A stretch of DNA of 64,000 bases from Bactericera cockerelli (lineage: Eukaryota > Arthropoda > Insecta > Hemiptera > Triozidae). Both the position numbers and the translations under genes were made by a program. The stretch's first letter is position 1. The number at the start of each line of letters is the position of its first letter. The notes under the pieces were generated by a model, which was not told where the DNA came from, did not search any database, and saw only the letters and a program-made list of their open reading frames with translations. Shown here one piece after another: positions 44,370 to 56,417 of this stretch. Location: contig CM044958.1 in the NCBI GenBank assembly GCA_024516035.1, positions 44,178,303-44,242,302 of the forward strand, in the 5' to 3' direction.

Positions 44370-47300
44370 CTAAATTTTTCTATAGCATTTTATTCGTTTC
44401 AGATATAGTATCAGGGCGTCAATTTCATTTGTGTCGTCACGTAACGATGGTATAGCGGACAAATTGGTACGGGCAGGAGCTAGGATAGAGCATTCAAGGA
44501 GGTGTGCAACCGTAAGGACAACACCACATTGACAAAGGGGAGGGGGTTCCTTTTTGAACAGGTGGCTATGAGTAATGAAAGTATGACCGATTCTCATTCT
44601 GGATATAACGACTTCTTCGAATCTTTTCGATCTGTGGCTTGAATTCCACAAATCAGTAGTAGGTTTTATTTTTTTTAGTTTGTTATTAGGGTGGACTTCA
44701 TTCCATAGGTTGGATAGATTGTTTTTACAAATAATTTTAATGAGAGGCTTAAGATCTTCTGGGGAACACAAATCAACTGAAGAAGTATGGTTTAAACGGT
44801 TTGCAGCAGTATCAACAGTTTCATTTCCTGCAATTCCACAATGGGATGGGCACCACAGGAAATTGACAAATTTACCCAACTCAAAAAGGTTTTTCCATTG
44901 AGAGTATATTAATGAAACAATGGGGTCGGAAAATAAAATATTATTCATAGCTGACAGAGCACTTAAAGAATCGCTAATTATGGCAAATGTATCGGTGGAA
45001 GTATTACTGTGTGCAATTTCTTTCAAACAAAGAAATATTGCAAGAAGTTCTGCTGAAAATATTGAATTAACTTTGTTGAGAGAAAAAGACGAAACAACAC
45101 CATCTATACTGAAAGCACAGCTTGTTGAATGAGAAGATTTTGAGCCATCTGTAAAACACAATACATGATTAGGATATTTCGAGTTCAATAATTCATTAAA
45201 ATGAGCACGGTAAACAACGGGGGAAGTGTCGGTTTTCTTGTCCTTCGACAAGAAATATCTATTTTTGGCATTTCTGATGACCAAGGTGGTAAGTTCTGAC
45301 TGTAAGGTGTCACTGAAGATTGACTAAGAGTGTCATAAAATGGTTGAATTTGTTTAGCCCGGACAGCTAAAGGTATTGGTTTCTTACCAAATAAGTCATA
45401 TTCAATATTGCAATCGTTGAAAATAATTTTGTACATAGGGTTTTGTGGCGATGCTTTTATTTTGGTGACATAGTTTAATAACATTTTTTCCCGTCTTATT
45501 GATAGGGGGGGTATGCCAGCTTCAATGTATAAACTCTGTACAGGGCTAGACCTGATAGCGCCTGTTACAATACGTATACCTGTATGATGAGATGGGTTTA
45601 ATTTTAAAATAATATGGTCCTTAGCGGAGCCATAAACCGTACTTCCATAGTCGAATATGGGTAGAATATAGCTATTGTAGAATCTATGTAGTGATTTACG
45701 GCAAAGTCCCCACTTTTTATTAGAGACCATTTTTAACATATTTAAAGCAATAAGAGTCTTCGATTTGATATAATCAATGTGGAGTTTCCAATTTAACTTG
45801 GAATCCCATATCAGTCCTAAAAATTTAGTATGATCAGAAAAGTTTAGTCTTTCTCCCGCATATGTTAAAACGGGGTTAATAGGACGCCTGTATCTATTAA
45901 AATTTAAACAGACTGATTTGGAAGGATCAGTCGAAAACGTAATACCATTCGATTTAGCCCAAATTTCCAGACTTGAAAGGGAAGACTGCATAGTGACTTG
46001 CATTCTTGCCAAATCCTTCCCTCTTAGCATAATCAATAGATCATCAACAAATAATAAGCTTCTTACAGGAAGTTTAATCACTGTAAACAGGTCATTCATA
46101 AAAACAATGAACAGGATCGGCGATAAGCTGGATCCTTGGACTATACCGTTCTTAAGAGAAAAAGACGAAGAAAGTTCATTATTGCATTTAACGGTTATTC
46201 GCCTATCTCGCATGAAATTCTGGAGATACCGAAGGATGCAACCATTAATTCCTAGAGATAGAAGATTTTTAAGTACCTTAAACCTCCATGTACAGTCGAA
46301 AGCTTTCTGGATGTCAAGAAAGAGGGCTAAAGTGCATTCCTTCTTGACAAATCCAGAGCTAACAACATGGTCTAAGTAAGCTAAGTTATCAATAGTGGAT
46401 CGCTTACAGCGACCACCACTTTGGAAAGAATTCAGTAATTTGTTTTTTTCTAAATGATATGAAAGTCGCTTATTTACAATTTTTTCGAGAATCTTGCTAC
46501 TACAATTAATCAAAGAAATTGGTCTATAATTTGAAGCAATAACTTTATTTTTACCTGGTTTTAAAATAGGTAATATTAGGGCGTCTCGCCAGCTATTGGG
46601 AAATTTTCCGCTTAACCATACATAATTGTAGATGCTCAAAAGCTTTTCAAGGGCGTTATTGGGCAAGTTTTTCAAGAGAAAAAAAGATACCCCATCGGGC
46701 CCAGAAGCTTTAGATGAGCATGTTTTTAGGGTGATGAGTAATTCTTTAAAGGTAATTGGAGAATTGTAATTATTATTATTATTATGGTCAAAATTCAAAA
46801 TCAAGGTCTCATTTTCACAATTATTTTTATGTTCTAGGAATGATGGAGAAAAATTTTCGTCGGACGAAACTGACGAGAAATGTTCACCAAGCTTATTGGA
46901 AATATCTTTAGAATCAAACAATAAATTAGACGGGTCATCAGAAACTTGTAATGCGCTTATATGGCGTGGACTGTACTTACCGCGAAGTTTATTCATTTTA
47001 AAAAACATTTCACTCGGGGTGATTGAGTGATCGATTGAGGAAACAAATTTTTCCCAACCATCACGTCTTTTCATTATCATGTTTTTGCGAGCAACAGCCC
47101 TAGCTTTTTTAAATTCGATTTTATTATCAATTGAGGAATTTCTTTGTAAATTTCTCAGTGCTTTTCTTCGTTTTTTAATCAAATTTTGTAATTCTGTATC
47201 CCACCAGGGTATTGGTAGTTTACTGCAGGGAATTTTTTTTATAGGTATAGTTTCCTGAGCGACTTGTAAAATATGGTTATTCATACGGGTCAATATACCA

Positions 47301-48199
47301 TCAATATCAATGTTAATATCAGTATGGTCTAAAAAATCAAAATCAAAATTTATTTTGCTTTTAAACATATCCCAGTCCGCCCTATCATAATTCCAAATTT
47401 TTGGGGGGTCACGCATAGGAAGAGGTATAGGAGTAGGAGCTTCATAGGACAAGATAATGGGATAATGGTCAGAGTTGTGTAAATCATCAGTCACTTTCCA
47501 ATCAATATCAGGATATAAACAAGTTGAGGAAAAAGAGAGATCAATAGAGGAATGGGTAAGATAAGAAAGGTTATAATGGGTAGAAGAACCATTATTCAGT
47601 AAGTGAGTATCAGAGTTCGAGAGAATAAATTTTTCTATTTCCTTACCTTTGTTTTCCAGTGAGGTACTACCCCAAAGAGGGTTATGAGCATTGAAATCTC
47701 CTAAAATAATGAAAGGAGATTTCAATTGATTTTTTATATTATCAAGGTCTGTATCAGAAAACTGAACATTGGGAGGGAAATAGACATTGCAGATGCACAC
47801 AAGTTGGGATACGCTAGGAAATTTTACTTGCACTGCAATACATTGGAAAGGAGATGTAATATTGAAGGTTTGGGAAAAACAGGAATTATGTACAAACGTA
47901 CAGACCCCCCCGCAAGCAATTCTCCCACCTGTGAAATCAAGTCTGTGTAAAACATAATTTTTCAAAACCGGATTGTCTTTAGGAGTCAGATGGCTTTCCT
48001 GTAAACAAACTATCAGGGGAGAGTATTTGTTTACTAGACACTTTAAATCATCGAGATGTATACGAAGTCCGTTAATGTTCCACTGGACAATATTTTTAAT
48101 ATTGTTAGTGTTCATAAAGAAGGTAAATAATAATAAAAATAATTGAGTAAGATTTATTTTTGTATATGACGGATGACAAAAAATATTTGGTATCCGCAC
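44370..48199 (-). pseudogene. LINE ORF2 (endonuclease-RT-RNase H), unit 1, frameshifted
   Basis: Nicks target DNA and reverse-transcribes the element RNA (family knowledge). The open frame is 1004 codons from 48199; Met29 (48115), just before the NIVQWNING endonuclease start, is the likelier start. Seen: apurinic endonuclease with QWN (39-41), QE (67-68), GDFNAH (167-172), SDH (243-245). RT with SGPDG (499-503), NYRPISL, Asp629 in FLDIQKAFD and FVDD (717-720, Val in place of the common Ala). A one-base frame loss near 45240-45260 puts RNase H (44370-45284) in another frame, with Asp46, Glu79, Asp105 and Asp158 of that frame as the catalytic set. A C-terminal CQC..H..C finger follows. A second base change at ~44376 ends the frame 22 residues earlier than unit 2. 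Catalytic residues are intact but the frame is not. Confidence 0.85.
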
Positions 48200-48680
48200 T
48201 ATTTGTATTCGGCAGTCAATTAGTATTAATACAACTTGATAACATAATTACATAATACATCACTCAAAAACAATAATCAGGTACGAATTATTTTCGAATA
48301 CCACTTTTTTAAGCGGTCATACCCCATGATGGGGTGCACCACAGGATACGTATGGAGATTGGAAGTCTGGTACAATACCAGCTTCTCAGTATTATTTTTC
48401 ACTTTCACAGGCGCACAACTGTTTTACCCGCCGTGTATAAAGAGTACAATCTAGGAGTTTTTTATCCTCCCCCAATCATATCTAGTATACCGGATAATGG
48501 GTGTCTATGCAGACCAGTCGGGCCTAGAAGTGGTAATAGTACGCATAATATCAAACAGGAACACATAATCATACAGGAATGTAAAATGAAATCAAGGAGT
48601 ATAGAAAAAAAATTATTATTTACAGATGTGCATATGGATACAAATGGGATCGTTTTGTTTTTTTTTTTTTTAATACATAA

Positions 48681-49190
48681 TTATTCTTTGTCAGCAGTAA
48701 TATTTTCTTGTGAAGACGAACGGGTTATCCCAGAAGGAACACTATCGGACTTTTTAACCAAATTATCAGGATTAATAGCTTTGGCAAGGTTTTTGAACTT
48801 ATTCCTTAGTTTCGAGTTTAAGGACAAGTCGGAACCTAGATTTTTAAACAAGGACATGACTTCAGCAGGGTTCATATCATAAGAATTAGTAATGAGATCA
48901 ACTTTTTGTTTATAGTTTTTCATTTTCAAACCTTCAACTAAACGAATAAATTCAGTTGGATCCACGGATGGGTTGTACTTCCCTAATAAAGGGATTACGG
49001 GGTCTAATTCAGTATTCTGTACAGTACAGACTTTTTTATCGGCAATCTGATCATTATCTGGGGAAAAGTCAAAAGAACGTTTTTTGTTTTTATTGTCTTG
49101 ACAAATCTCCATGTTCTCTATATTACTATCATTGTCAACTTGTTTATTGATTTGTATATTTGAATCTAAAAGATTCGACTGAATGATTTC
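48681..49190 (-). pseudogene. LINE ORF1 C-terminal remnant, unit 1
   Basis: About 169 codons identical to the C-terminal third of the complete ORF1 at 54942-56417, cut at the duplication junction. It lacks the CCHC knuckle and N-terminal RNA-binding part, so it cannot supply ORF1 function. The open frame runs two codons into flanking DNA, a chimeric accident. Confidence 0.9.
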
Positions 49191-49395
49191 ACACAATCAA
49201 ATAATGCACACTCTGACCACATGTATTCCGTTGAACCGCTTCACTGCAGTGAATAATTACCTTGTTAATTACATCTCTATCCTTTAATTTGGAAAACTAA
49301 TCATTTATTGAGCCATGAAAAACGACCATTTAACATGCCTAATTTACTAGGTACCCATCAGATGTAATATTCATTCTCATTACAATAATAATAAT

Positions 49396-49607
49396 AATAA
49401 TACTCTTTAGTGGAAGGTAACCACCACCAGGAAGGTAAATGCTCAAAGCATTTTCTACCACCTAACTCTCAGAGTCTTATTATTATGTGGTCACAAACTC
49501 AAATAAATTTAGGAATAATCATGCATTGGCTTGGTTTCGAAACAAACACCATTCATTCATGTTATCTTACTAGCACCTATTGTTAACACACACTGGTGTA
49601 TTAGCCA
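49396..49607 (-). mobile_element. tRNA-derived SINE (family I), unit 2 copy
   Basis: Duplicate of 43126-43322 with several small indels near its head. Confidence 0.7.
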
Positions 49608-49785
49608 GCGTCGATGGCACGTTGAATACACCAGTTTCTCGTTCTGTCACTGACTTTAATCAAGTCCAGCGAGGTTAGAACATGTATGGGTGATGCTGGC
49701 TACTCCTGGACCCTTTTAGGCTGGGGGAGGTTAAATTGTGAGTTTAAAGCGTTTGGGTAATGTTAAACGTGTAGGTAGTTTTTTT
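49608..49785 (+). mobile_element. 5S rRNA-derived SINE, unit 2 copy
   Basis: Duplicate of 43323-43500; starts GCCAGCGTCGATGGCACG. It differs by single-base indels such as AAGGTCC versus AAGTCC. Confidence 0.75.
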
Positions 49786-50556
49786 GGTGGTGTGTGTGTG
49801 TGGTGTGTGTGTGTGTTGTGCGTGTGTGTGGGTGTGTGTGGTGTGGTGTGTGTCGTCTGTGAACATGCACTTTTTAGGTAGGTCGGTAAGTGGTGTAGGT
49901 CTGTAGGTAGCTCACTAGATATCTGCACTATTTTTTCTACCCTAATGAAGTTGACCTAAAAATGGTGCGGATTTCTGATGATCAATTTTTTTTTTTTTTA
50001 ATTTATAGGAACTTGAAAAATGGTTAAAAAATACACAATTTTATCTTGCCACAAGTAACTTATTTTCGAGAATAAATAATGCCCTCCAGGAACGATTTAC
50101 CTAGAATATGGTTTCATGAAAATTAATAACATCTAGGTACACGAAAGCAGATTATTAATTCAACGAATTGACTTCATGCTTTGAATTTATATTCTAGGTA
50201 ATATTTTTCTTTCCAAGAATATTTATTATTATAAACCTTAACATTTGCAAAAAAATTAACATAAAACAAACAAATATGTAAAACAGGTAGGTATTTTTAT
50301 TGATAAGAGGTATCATATAATATTTCCAATAAATAAAATTATTAATTATTAAAAAGTATCATATACAAAGTCTGCCTTTTATAGGTATAATAAACAAAGC
50401 AAAATGGTCAATCAAGTTTTTTTTTTTTAAGTCTGTACACACGAAGTAGTTAGTTTACTGCCTTTACGTGTACAGTTTGTTTCATTACATACAAACCTAT
50501 ATGTAACAAAACAAATTTATGCATATATTACTAGGTGCAATTTTCTAATAGAAGAT

Positions 50557-50568
50557 GCATTGTTCTTT
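50557..50568. repeat. Target-site duplication at LINE 3' end (unit 2)
   Basis: GCATTGTTCTTT before the poly(T), pairing with 56796-56807 on the other side of the full-length element. Confidence 0.8.
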
Positions 50569-50583
50569 TTTTTTTTTTTTTTT

Positions 50584-53500
50584 TTATTTAGGTGCTTTAA
50601 CTACAGCTGGTCTTTCGCACCGTTTCCGTTTCAAACTAAATTTTCTATAGCATTTTATTCGTTTCAGATATAGTATCAGGGCGTCAATTTCATTTGTGTC
50701 GTCACGTAACGATGGTATAGCGGACAAATTGGTACGGGCAGGAGCTAGGATAGAGCATTCAAGGAGGTGTGCAACCGTAAGGACAACACCACATTGACAA
50801 AGGGGAGGGGGTTCCTTTTTGAACAGGTGGCTATGAGTAATGAAAGTATGACCGATTCTCATTCTGGATATAACGACTTCTTCGAATCTTTTCGATCTGT
50901 GGCTTGAATTCCACAAATCAGTAGTAGGTTTTTATTTTTTTTAGTTTGTTATTAGGGTGGACTTCATTCCATAGGTTGGATAGATTGTTTTTACAAATAA
51001 TTTTAATGAGAGGCTTAAGATCTTCTGGGGAACACAAATCAACTGAAGAAGTATGGTTTAAACGGTTTGCAGCAGTATCAACAGTTTCATTTCCTGCAAT
51101 TCCACAATGGGATGGGCACCACAGGAAATTGACAAATTTACCCAACTCAAAAAGGTTTTTCCATTGAGAGTATATTAATGAAACAATGGGGTCGGAAAAT
51201 AAAATATTATTCATAGCTGACAGAGCACTTAAAGAATCGCTAATTATGGCAAATGTATCGGTGAAGTATTACTGTGTGCAATTTCTTTCAAACAAAGAAA
51301 TATTGCAAGAAGTTCTGCTGAAAATATTGAATTAACTTTGTTGAGAGAAAAAGACGAAACAACACCATCTATACTGAAAGCACAGCTTGTTGAATGAGAA
51401 GATTTTTGAGCCATCTGTAAAACACAATACATGATTAGGATATTTCGAGTTCAATAATTCATTAAAATGAGCACGGTAAACAACGGGGAAGTGTCGTTTT
51501 CTTGTCCTTCGACAAGAAATATCTATTTTTGGCATTTCTGATGACCAGGTGGTAAGTTCTGACTGTAAGGTGTCACTGAAGATTGACTAAGAGTGTCATA
51601 AAATGGTTGAATTTGTTTAGCCCGGACAGCTAAAGGTATTGGTTTCTTACCAAATAAGTCATATTCAATATTGCAATCGTTGAAAATAATTTTGTACATA
51701 GGGTTTTGTGGCGATGCTTTTATTTTGGTGACATAGTTTAATAACATTTTTTCCCGTCTTATTGATAGGGGGGGTATGCCAGCTTCAATGTATAAACTCT
51801 GTACAGGGCTAGACCTGATAGCGCCTGTTACAATACGTATACCTGTATGATGAGATGGGTTTAATTTTAAAATAATATGGTCCTTAGCGGAGCCATAAAC
51901 CGTACTTCCATAGTCGAATATGGGTAGAATATAGCTATTGTAGAATCTATGTAGTGATTTTACGGCAAAGTCCCCACTTTTTATTAGAGACCATTTTTAA
52001 CATATTTAAAGCAATAAGAGTCTTCGATTTGATATAATCAATGTGGAGTTTCCAATTTAACTTGGAATCCCATATCAGTCCTAAAATTTAGTATGATCAG
52101 AAAAGTTTTAGTCTTTCTCCCGCATATGTTAAAACGGGGTTAATAGGACGCCTGTATCTATTAAAATTTAAACAGACTGATTTGGAAGGATCAGTCGAAA
52201 ACGTAATACCATTCGATTTAGCCCAAATTTCCAGACTTGAAAGGGAAGACTGCATAGTGACTTGCATTCTTGCCAAATCCTTCCCTCTTAGCATAATCAA
52301 TAGATCATCAACAAATAATAAGCTTCTTACAGGAAGTTTAATCACTGTAAACAGGTCATTCATAAAAACAATGAACAGGATCGGCGATAAGCTGGATCCT
52401 TGGACTATACCGTTCTTAAGAGAAAAAGACGAAGAAAGTTCATTATTGCATTTAACGGTTATTCGCCTATCTCGCATGAAATTCTGGAGATACCGAAGGA
52501 TGCAACCATTAATTCCTAGAGATAGAAGATTTTTAAGTACCTTAAACCTCCATGTACAGTCGAAAGCTTTCTGGATGTCAAGAAAGAGGGCTAAAGTGCA
52601 TTCCTTCTTGACAAATCCAGAGCTAACAACATGGTCTAAGTAAGCTAAGTTATCAATAGTGGATCGCTTACAGCGACCACCACTTTGGAAAGAATTCAGT
52701 AATTTGTTTTTTTCTAAATGATATGAAAGTCGCTTATTTACAATTTTTTCGAGAATCTTGCTACTACAATTAATCAAAGAAATTGGTCTATAATTTGAAG
52801 CAATAACTTTATTTTTACCTGGTTTTAAAATAGGTAATATTAGGGCGTCTCGCCAGCTATTGGGAAATTTTCCGCTTAACCATACATAATTGTAGATGCT
52901 CAAAAGCTTTTCAAGGGCGTTATTGGGCAAGTTTTTCAAGAGAAAAAAAGATACCCCATCGGGCCCAGAAGCTTTAGATGAGCATGTTTTTAGGGTGATG
53001 AGTAATTCTTTAAAGGTAATTGGAGAATTGTAATTATTATTATTATTATGGTCAAAATTCAAAATCAAGGTCTCATTTTCACAATTATTTTTATGTTCTA
53101 GGAATGATGGAGAAAAATTTTCGTCGGACGAAACTGACGAGAAATGTTCACCAAGCTTATTGGAAATATCTTTAGAATCAAACAATAAATTAGACGGGTC
53201 ATCAGAAACTTGTAATGCGCTTATATGGCGTGGACTGTACTTACCGCGAAGTTTATTCATTTTAAAAAACATTTCACTCGGGGTGATTGAGTGATCGATT
53301 GAGGAAACAAATTTTTCCCAACCATCACGTCTTTTCATTATCATGTTTTTGCGAGCAACAGCCCTAGCTTTTTTAAATTCGATTTTATTATCAATTGAGG
53401 AATTTCTTTGTAAATTTCTCAGTGCTTTTCTTCGTTTTTTAATCAAATTTTGTAATTCTGTATCCCACCAGGGTATTGGTAGTTTACTGCAGGGAATTTT

Positions 53501-54463
53501 TTTTATAGGTATAGTTTCCTGAGCGACTTGTAAAATATGGTTATTCATACGGGTCAATATACCATCAATATCAATGTTAATATCAGTATGGTCTAAAAAA
53601 TCAAAATCAAAATTTATTTTGCTTTTAAACATATCCCAGTCCGCCCTATCATAATTCCAAATTTTTGGGGGGTCACGCATAGGAAGAGGTATAGGAGTAG
53701 GAGCTTCATAGGACAAGATAATGGGATAATGGTCAGAGTTGTGTAAATCATCAGTCACTTTCCAATCAATATCAGGATATAAACAAGTTGAGGAAAAAGA
53801 GAGATCAATAGAGGAATGGGTAAGATAAGAAAGGTTATAATGGGTAGAAGAACCATTATTCAGTAAGTGAGTATCAGAGTTCGAGAGAATAAATTTTTCT
53901 ATTTCCTTACCTTTGTTTTCCAGTGAGGTACTACCCCAAAGAGGGTTATGAGCATTGAAATCTCCTAAAATAATGAAAGGAGATTTCAATTGATTTTTTA
54001 TATTATCAAGGTCTGTATCAGAAAACTGAACATTGGGAGGGAAATAGACATTGCAGATGCACACAAGTTGGGATACGCTAGGAAATTTTACTTGCACTGC
54101 AATACATTGGAAAGGAGATGTAATATTGAAGGTTTGGGAAAAACAGGAATTATGTACAAACGTACAGACCCCCCCGCAAGCAATTCTCCCACCTGTGAAA
54201 TCAAGTCTGTGTAAAACATAATTTTTCAAAACCGGATTGTCTTTAGGAGTCAGATGGCTTTCCTGTAAACAAACTATCAGGGGAGAGTATTTGTTTACTA
54301 GACACTTTAAATCATCGAGATGTATACGAAGTCCGTTAATGTTCCACTGGACAATATTTTTAATATTGTTAGTGTTCATAAAGAAGGTAAATAATAATAA
54401 AAATAATTGAGTAAGATTTATTTTTGTATATGACGGATGACAAAAAATATTTGGTATCCGCAC
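50584..54463 (-). pseudogene. LINE ORF2, unit 2, multiply frameshifted in the RNase H third
   Basis: Opens at 54463 (likely start Met29 at 54379) and runs 788 codons, identical to unit 1 through endonuclease and RT, to a one-T insertion at ~52105. Beyond that, the thumb and RNase H coding is split over at least five short frames (51523-51747, 51332-51535, 51244-51432, 50918-51214, 50584-50916) by single-base indels, mainly in homopolymers. It keeps the shared break between the KIDIS and SKDKK segments seen in unit 1. Its last frame reads through to a stop at the poly(A) junction, which unit 1 does not. The indel pattern looks like unpolished long-read sequence, but real decay cannot be excluded. 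Confidence 0.85.
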
Positions 54464-54941
54464 TATTTGTATTCGGCAGTCAATTAGTATTAATACAACT
54501 TGATAACATAATTACATAATACATCACTCAAAAACAATAATCAGGTACGAATTATTTTCGAATACCACTTTTTAAGCGGTCATACCCCATGATGGGGTGC
54601 ACCACAGGATACGTATGGAGATTGGAAGTCTGGTACAATACCAGCTTCTCAGTATTATTTTTCACTTTCACAGGCGCACAACTGTTTTACCCGCCGTGTA
54701 TAAAGAGTACAATCTAGGAGTTTTTTATCCTCCCCCAATCATATCTAGTATACCGGATAATGGTGTCTATGCAGACCAGTCGGGCCTAGAAGTGGTAATA
54801 GTACGCATAATATCAAACAGGAACACATAATCATACAGGAATGTAAAATGAAATCAAGGAGTATAGAAAAAAAATTATTATTTACAGATGTGCATATGGA
54901 TACAAATGGGATCGTTTTGTTTTTTTTTTTTTAATACATAA
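54464..54941 (-). other. Inter-ORF spacer of the LINE
   Basis: 478 nt without a long sense frame, ending at a run of A (minus strand) after ORF1. The unit 1 equivalent is 48200-48680. It contains a near-palindromic CATACCCCATGATGGGGTGC (54582-54601). Its length suggests reinitiation or internal entry for ORF2 rather than ORF overlap; this is inference. Confidence 0.6.
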
Positions 54942-56417
54942 TTATTCTTTGTCAGCAGTAATATTTTCTTGTGAAGACGAACGGGTTATCCCAGAAGGAA
55001 CACTATCGGACTTTTTAACCAAATTATCAGGATTAATAGCTTTGGCAAGGTTTTTGAACTTATTCCTTAGTTTCGAGTTTAAGGACAAGTCGGAACCTAG
55101 ATTTTTAAACAAGGACATGACTTCAGCAGGGTTCATATCATAAGAATTAGTAATGAGATCAACTTTTTGTTTATAGTTTTTCATTTTCAAACCTTCAACT
55201 AAACGAATAAATTCAGTTGGATCCACGGATGGGTTGTACTTCCCTAATAAAGGGATTACGGGGTCTAATTCAGTATTCTGTACAGTACAGACTTTTTTAT
55301 CGGCAATCTGATCATTATCTGGGGAAAAGTCAAAAGAACGTTTTTTGTTTTTATTGTCTTGACAAATCTCCATGTTCTCTATATTACTATCATTGTCAAC
55401 TTGTTTATTGATTTGTATATTTGAATCTAAAAGATTCGACTGAATGATTTCACTATTACCAATATCTTTGAGAGGCAACACAGTAAATTCATTTTTTGGT
55501 TCCTGAGAACACAGCTCATTTTGTTTATTACTCGAATCTAAATGATTCGCTTCATTATTAGCAATATTTTTAAGAGGCAACTCGGGAAAATTATTTATTT
55601 CCTGAGAAGACTGGCTACCAATAGTAAACAAGGGCATCAAAGCATCAACAGAGCTTGAAATATGGGGAGTTAAACTTTGGGGGGGAGTCGCGGTATTTGA
55701 GGAAGCGTCAACGATAGTTTTGGCCACTTGCTGCAAGCGCTCTTGAACAGATGTTTGTTCCTCGGGACAATTTTTAGACAGATGACCCTCTGCGTGACAT
55801 CGAAAACATTTGACTTTGTCAATAAGTGTATATATTTTGTAAATTTTATCTTCAAATAAAATGTTAAATGATTGGGGAATTTTCTCAATATCATCAATAA
55901 AAACCATGCGCCTATATCCTATCAGGTGGTTAAACCTAGAATTACGACAACCTAGGTTAACAAAACGCATAGGAGACACAACTTTTACGTGGTTCGACAA
56001 CTCGTCGATCAGCATAGCATCAGGTATTTCAGGTTCTACATTACACAAGTATATACGGTGGCCATGTTCGACCAGCCTCTTCAACATGAAGGGTTTACCA
56101 CAAATAAGGACCTGTGTGTGATTCTCAAAGAGCTTAGTCACTTCTAATTCACTACTCAAGTAAATCTTTATAATACCATTATTTTTACCGGCGAACACCA
56201 TATTATGATCTCCCACAATATCGCCTATCGCCCCAAGGTAATCTTCCATACTGACTTCCGGGTCGAATGGGATGGTAAAACCACATTTTCTAGGTAAATA
56301 TAAGCTATCGACCTTAGGAGGGGCATAGGACGAAGGACCTTTGCTGTACCCAGGCTTAGGAATATAGCTGACGCGAGAAAAGGATGGCATGTTTTTTTTA
56401 AGTTTATCAGCGAACAT
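54942..56417 (-). CDS. LINE ORF1, gag-like nucleic-acid-binding protein
   Basis: A 491-codon open frame, the only intact element gene here. ORF1 proteins coat the element RNA and act as nucleic-acid chaperones (family knowledge). Residues 1-45 are basic and Pro/Ser/Tyr-rich. Residues about 46-200 look like a gag-like RNA-binding region with RRM-type strands (KCGFTIPFDPE; HRIYLCNVEPEIPD). A single CCHC knuckle follows (Cys204, Cys207, His212, Cys217; C-x2-C-x4-H-x4-C). A polar linker with NIEMEICQDN-type low complexity and KKRSF (possible nuclear signal) leads to a helical C-terminal region (about 395-475). The ATG at 56417 is the first in frame, after an A/T-rich 5' UTR. No frameshift is seen. 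Assignment to ORF1 is firm; the clade is probable. Confidence 0.9.
   Translation of the reverse strand: MFADKLKKNMPSFSRVSYIPKPGYSKGPSSYAPPKVDSLYLPRKCGFTIPFDPEVSMEDYLGAIGDIVGDHNMVFAGKNNGIIKIYLSSELEVTKLFENHTQVLICGKPFMLKRLVEHGHRIYLCNVEPEIPDAMLIDELSNHVKVVSPMRFVNLGCRNSRFNHLIGYRRMVFIDDIEKIPQSFNILFEDKIYKIYTLIDKVKCFRCHAEGHLSKNCPEEQTSVQERLQQVAKTIVDASSNTATPPQSLTPHISSSVDALMPLFTIGSQSSQEINNFPELPLKNIANNEANHLDSSNKQNELCSQEPKNEFTVLPLKDIGNSEIIQSNLLDSNIQINKQVDNDSNIENMEICQDNKNKKRSFDFSPDNDQIADKKVCTVQNTELDPVIPLLGKYNPSVDPTEFIRLVEGLKMKNYKQKVDLITNSYDMNPAEVMSLFKNLGSDLSLNSKLRNKFKNLAKAINPDNLVKKSDSVPSGITRSSSQENITADKE

Larger units (their letters stand above)
42914..49190. repeat. Unit 1 of a ~6.27-kb head-to-tail duplication
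   Basis: Runs from ACACAATCAAATAATGCAC in the flank of the retrotransposon to GAATGATTTC inside its ORF1. The following base begins the same flank sequence again (49191). It contains SINE I, a 5S-SINE, a (GT)n tract and the 5'-truncated LINE. The junction shows only about 2 bp of microhomology (AC). Confidence 0.9.
44300..49190 (-). mobile_element. I-clade-like LINE, unit 1 copy, 5'-truncated by the duplication junction
   Basis: Reads leftward: C-terminal third of ORF1 (to 48681), a ~500-nt inter-ORF spacer, ORF2 (48115 to 44370) and a poly(A) tail (T run to 44318). The 5' part of ORF1 and the 5' UTR are missing because the next duplication unit starts at 49191, not because of ordinary reverse-transcription truncation. 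ORF2 with endonuclease, RT and RNase H plus a CCHC ORF1 places it in the I/R1/Jockey-like group; the RNase H favours an I-type clade. Confidence 0.85.
49191..55451. repeat. Unit 2 of the ~6.27-kb duplication
   Basis: Repeats 42914-49190. From 49191 to about 52110 it differs from unit 1 by frequent one- or two-base indels, mostly in homopolymers and the (GT)n tract. From about 52110 to 55451 it is almost identical. After 55451 the element continues into the 5' part of ORF1 that unit 1 lacks. Confidence 0.9.

Noticed and set aside
45230..45290. Programmed -1 frameshift site between RT and RNase H
   Set aside because: No canonical slippery heptamer in the needed phase; a simple one-base mutation shared by duplication is more likely. 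Kept only as a minor alternative in the findings.
45918..46379. 153-codon plus-strand frame (repeated identically at 52182-52643)
   Set aside because: It is antisense to the reverse transcriptase coding of the LINE; the duplication alone explains its second occurrence.
48681..49196. A separate 171-codon gene
   Set aside because: It is the C-terminal part of LINE ORF1 cut by the duplication junction.
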